Source of the DNA: JBDUDK01 sp040002995
Lineage (GTDB): Bacteria > Actinomycetota > Acidimicrobiia > Acidimicrobiales > Ilumatobacteraceae
Assembly: GCA_040002995.1 (NCBI GenBank)
Contig: JBDUDK010000145.1
Location: 5,919 to 69,918, forward strand
Length of the DNA stretch: 64,000 bases
Direction of reading: 5' to 3'
The stretch's first letter is position 1; the number at the start of each line of letters is the position of its first letter. Below, in pieces: positions 61,626 to 64,000 of this stretch. The position numbers and the translations under genes were made by a program. The notes under the pieces were generated by a model. The model did no database searches. It saw only the letters and a program-made list of their open reading frames with translations, and was not told the origin of the DNA.

Positions 61626-62723
61626 TTATCGTCCCGGTGCAGTGTAGAAGGCGCCCGTGCGGGTTCCGGGAGCGATGTGGTCGCCCGGAGTCAGAACGGC
61701 GTACGGACCCACGACGGCCCCCTCACCGACCTCGGCATCGACGGCGACGCATTGCTGCACCACGGCGTTCGGCCCCACGACCGTATCGACCAGACGCACA
61801 TCGGGCCCGATCTCACAACCGCGGCCGATGACCGTGCGGCCCTGGAGGATCGTCCCTGGGAAGAGGGTCACATCAGGCGCCAGTTGCACGGTGACGTCGA
61901 TATAGGTCTGGGCGGGGTCGACCATCGTCACGCCCGCGTCGAGCCATTGGTTGTTGGTGCGCCGCCGGAGCCGGGCCTCGGCGTCGGCCAGCTGCATTCG
62001 ATCGTTGACCCCGCGTGTCTCGGCGGCCTCGTCAGCCGGGAACGAACCGACGTGGTAGCCCGCGTCGTGGAGGACAGCGACCACATCGGTGAGGTAGTAC
62101 TCGCCCTGGGCGTTGTCGGGCGACAGACGCCGGAGCGCGGGACCGAGCAGGTTGCGCCGGAAGCAGTAGATCGATGTACAGATTTCGTCGATGAGAAGTT
62201 CGTCGGCCGTGGCGTCGCGCTGTTCGACCACTCGCGCCACGCGCTGATCGCGTCCGCGAAGAACGCGCCCGTAGCCCGTCGGATCTTCGAGTTTGGCGGT
62301 GAGCAATGTGGCCGCGGCGCCCGTCGTGAGATGTTGTTTCACGAGGGCGGAGACAGTGGACGGACGCAGCAGGGGAGCGTCGCCCGGCAACACGATCACG
62401 GTGTCGGCGTCGTCGGGGTCCTCGTCGGCCCACGCGGTGAGACCGACGCTGACGGCGTCGCCGGTGCCGCGCTGCACCGACTGCTCCACGAAGTCGATGG
62501 CTTGGTCGGGCCACCCCTCTTCTTGGATCTTCTTGGTGACCCGTTCCGCCGCGTGACCAACCACGACCACCGTGCGCTCAACGTGTACGTCGCTCAGCGA
62601 ATCGAGCACGTAGAACAGCATCGGACGGCCGCACAGCAGGTGGAGCGGCTTGGGTCGTTGTGATCGCATCCGGGTGCCCTCGCCGGCGGCGAGGACTATG
62701 GCGGACAGCGACGGCGCGCGCAT
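61626..62723 (-). CDS. glmU: GlmU-like UDP-GlcNAc pyrophosphorylase lacking most of the acetyltransferase domain
   Basis: 365 residues from ATG 62723. The N-terminal uridylyltransferase (LAAGEGTRMRSQRPKPLHLL, VLPGDAPLL, GTGDAV) is complete. A left-handed beta-helix starts near residue 250 but stops at PGTRTGAFYTAPGR, about 90 to 110 residues short of typical GlmU, so the acetyl-CoA site and its catalytic His are missing. Only 15 nt remain before prs, so no frameshifted remainder is present. Acetylation must come from another enzyme. Confidence 0.88.
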   Translation of the reverse strand: MRAPSLSAIVLAAGEGTRMRSQRPKPLHLLCGRPMLFYVLDSLSDVHVERTVVVVGHAAERVTKKIQEEGWPDQAIDFVEQSVQRGTGDAVSVGLTAWADEDPDDADTVIVLPGDAPLLRPSTVSALVKQHLTTGAAATLLTAKLEDPTGYGRVLRGRDQRVARVVEQRDATADELLIDEICTSIYCFRRNLLGPALRRLSPDNAQGEYYLTDVVAVLHDAGYHVGSFPADEAAETRGVNDRMQLADAEARLRRRTNNQWLDAGVTMVDPAQTYIDVTVQLAPDVTLFPGTILQGRTVIGRGCEIGPDVRLVDTVVGPNAVVQQCVAVDAEVGEGAVVGPYAVLTPGDHIAPGTRTGAFYTAPGR

Positions 62724-62790
62724 GACACAAGTGTTAGCACTCTGACCCCGTCCGCACGGGTCGCGGCGCTTCGGTCTAGGCTCTCGCACC

Positions 62791-63996
62791 GTGCGCACGG
62801 CGACCACAAGTCTCCGTCGGGCGTCTGCGCTCGCCATCGTCGTCTCGATCCTTCTGGGCGTGGCGACACCGGCCGTGGCGGGCAAGTCCGACGATCCGGT
62901 GAAAAAGCGCCGGCAGGTGGCCCAACAACGTGCCGACGTCGCCAGCCAACTCGACGTCTTGAAGGCCACCGATGCACAGGTTGAGGCGGCGCTCAACGAC
63001 CTTCAGACCAACGTCCAGAGCCGGGCCGCCGAGTTGAGCGACGCCAAGGCGGCCGCCGCCGGGGCCGTGGCCCGACTCGCGCAGGCGCGAGCCGATGAAG
63101 CTGCAAAGCAGGCAGAGGTCGACGCTCTCGCCGCGCAACTCCACTCCTATGCGCTCGACGCGTTCGTGCAGCGCACCGGTGGCACGTTCAGCGACGTGAT
63201 TTTCAACGATAGTGCCGCCAGTGTCACCGACCTCGCGGTGCAGCAGGCGTACACGCGCCTCGCGAGCGGTCACAACGCCGACATTCTCGACAACCTCGAA
63301 GCGGCCCGACGAGGCGTAACCGAGACGAGAACGATCGCGGAGCAAGCTGCGCTCGATGCGCTCAACCGCCAGAAGCAGGAACAGGCGCTGTTCGCCGGTT
63401 TGACCGACGCGCAGAATCAGCAGCAGAAAATCGAGGACGACGTCCAGGCCCGCATCGACGCGGCCCTGTCGGAGACCTACTACCTCCAAGAGGTCGACCG
63501 TCAGCTGGCCGACCAGATCGCGGCGCAGCAAGCGGCGCTCTCCAAGAAGTTGACAGTGCAACGCCACAGCAGCCAGACGAGCACCGCGCGGGCGAAGCAA
63601 CGTTCGATTTCACTCGCGACAACGCACGGCATCACCGTGAACACCCAAATCGTGGGCAACCTCGGCCGGATGCTCGACGCCGCGGCGAAGGCGGGCGTCG
63701 TCTTGGGCGGGAGCGGCTACCGAAGCGACGATCGCCAGATCCAGCTGCGCCGGCAGCACTGTGGTCCCACCGACTACGACATCTATGACAAGCCCTCCCT
63801 CCTGTGTCACCCGCCTGTAGCCCGTCCGGGATTCTCCATGCATGAGCAGGGCCTGGCGATCGACTTCACCTACAACGGCGGCCTTATCCGCACTCACTCG
63901 AGCAAGGCTTACAACTGGCTCGCCGCCCACGCCGCCGACTACGGCTTCTACAACCTCCCCGCCGAGGCGTGGCACTGGTCGGTAAACGGGCGCTGA
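62791..63996 (+). CDS. secreted VanY/DacB-type D,D-carboxypeptidase with coiled coil (M15)
   Basis: 401 residues from GTG 62791. A signal peptide (1-30, ending AVAG) and a long Ala/Gln-rich coiled coil (35-250) precede an M15B peptidase domain. Zinc and catalytic motifs are GSGYRSDDRQIQLRRQH, SMHEQGLAIDF (His and Asp ligands) and EAWHWS (His). It should trim peptidoglycan stem peptides outside the cell; the coiled coil may localise or regulate it, as in FtsEX-controlled hydrolases. It is divergent from glmU, with 67 bp between starts. Confidence 0.92.
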   Translation: MRTATTSLRRASALAIVVSILLGVATPAVAGKSDDPVKKRRQVAQQRADVASQLDVLKATDAQVEAALNDLQTNVQSRAAELSDAKAAAAGAVARLAQARADEAAKQAEVDALAAQLHSYALDAFVQRTGGTFSDVIFNDSAASVTDLAVQQAYTRLASGHNADILDNLEAARRGVTETRTIAEQAALDALNRQKQEQALFAGLTDAQNQQQKIEDDVQARIDAALSETYYLQEVDRQLADQIAAQQAALSKKLTVQRHSSQTSTARAKQRSISLATTHGITVNTQIVGNLGRMLDAAAKAGVVLGGSGYRSDDRQIQLRRQHCGPTDYDIYDKPSLLCHPPVARPGFSMHEQGLAIDFTYNGGLIRTHSSKAYNWLAAHAADYGFYNLPAEAWHWSVNGR

Positions 63997-64000
63997 CCGG

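Noticed and set aside
1..64000. CRISPR array, prophage, insertion sequence or tRNA/rRNA gene
   Set aside because: No regularly spaced repeats, transposase, integrase or phage genes, and no tRNA-like cloverleaf was seen in the intergenic gaps.

Overview
The window is a GC-rich, densely packed bacterial chromosome segment. It carries about 67 protein genes, many with GTG or TTG starts and 1- or 4-nt stop/start overlaps. I see no rRNA, tRNA, CRISPR array, prophage or insertion sequence. The gene content points to an actinobacterium: GuaB1-type IMPDH/GMP reductase, F420-type oxidoreductases, DUF501, a HelD-like helicase, SigE-type sigma factor, actinobacterial-style L25. The secreted 'YWLVASDGG' repeat protein suggests the class Acidimicrobiia (inference from families, not a search).

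Layout. 1-6.7 kb: the 3' end of a Cys-containing conserved protein, a flavin monooxygenase/VOC pair, a cupredoxin lipoprotein, aminopeptidase N, and a lipoprotein whose N-terminal half resembles vanadium haloperoxidases. 6.7-26.3 kb: a nucleoside import, salvage and catabolism island. It holds a PfkB sugar/nucleoside kinase, purine nucleoside phosphorylase, phospho-sugar mutase, upp, deoC with two aldehyde dehydrogenases (one lacking the catalytic half), adenosine deaminase, guaB1, deoA, cdd and a complete BMP-type nucleoside ABC transporter. The order deoD-pmmB-upp...add-deoA-cdd resembles Mycobacterium tuberculosis Rv3307-Rv3315. Together the genes import nucleosides, deaminate or phosphorolyse them, recycle the bases, and feed deoxyribose-1-phosphate to glyceraldehyde-3-phosphate and acetaldehyde, which the aldehyde dehydrogenase can oxidise.

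26.5-30.8 kb: cell-surface genes (MBOAT O-acyltransferase with a DUF459 SGNH partner, and a secreted repeat protein). 30.9-37.7 kb: acyl-CoA metabolism (carboxyltransferase, two enoyl-CoA hydratases), NUDIX, ferredoxin, acetyltransferase, and Ppx with DUF501. 38.0-43.6 kb and 46.5-47.9 kb: carbon-monoxide-dehydrogenase-type accessory genes (coxG, mobA-like, split xdhC, coxE, coxD) and coxM/coxS, with no large molybdenum subunit in the window. 43.6-46.5 kb: an SDR protein, a His-rich cyclophilin-like lipoprotein, a Dabb protein and a RibD-C protein. 47.9-49.6 kb: an ECF sigma factor with a membrane partner. 49.7-62.7 kb: a housekeeping block (ftsB/divIC-eno, then mazG-ppiC-mfd-pth-rplY-prs-glmU) like M. 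tuberculosis Rv1014c-Rv1026, with a HelD-like helicase on the opposite strand. It ends with a D,D-carboxypeptidase-like peptidase.

Non-coding structure is the most unusual layer. There are two copies of a 25-bp inverted dispersed repeat 45 kb apart. There are two copies of a long perfect inverted repeat, plus a related cluster after the PNP gene that shares its core. There is an interlocking pair of hairpins between deoA and guaB1. The leader of the nucleoside transporter operon has mutually exclusive pairings that involve its ribosome binding site. No stretch over 300 bases lacks a gene.
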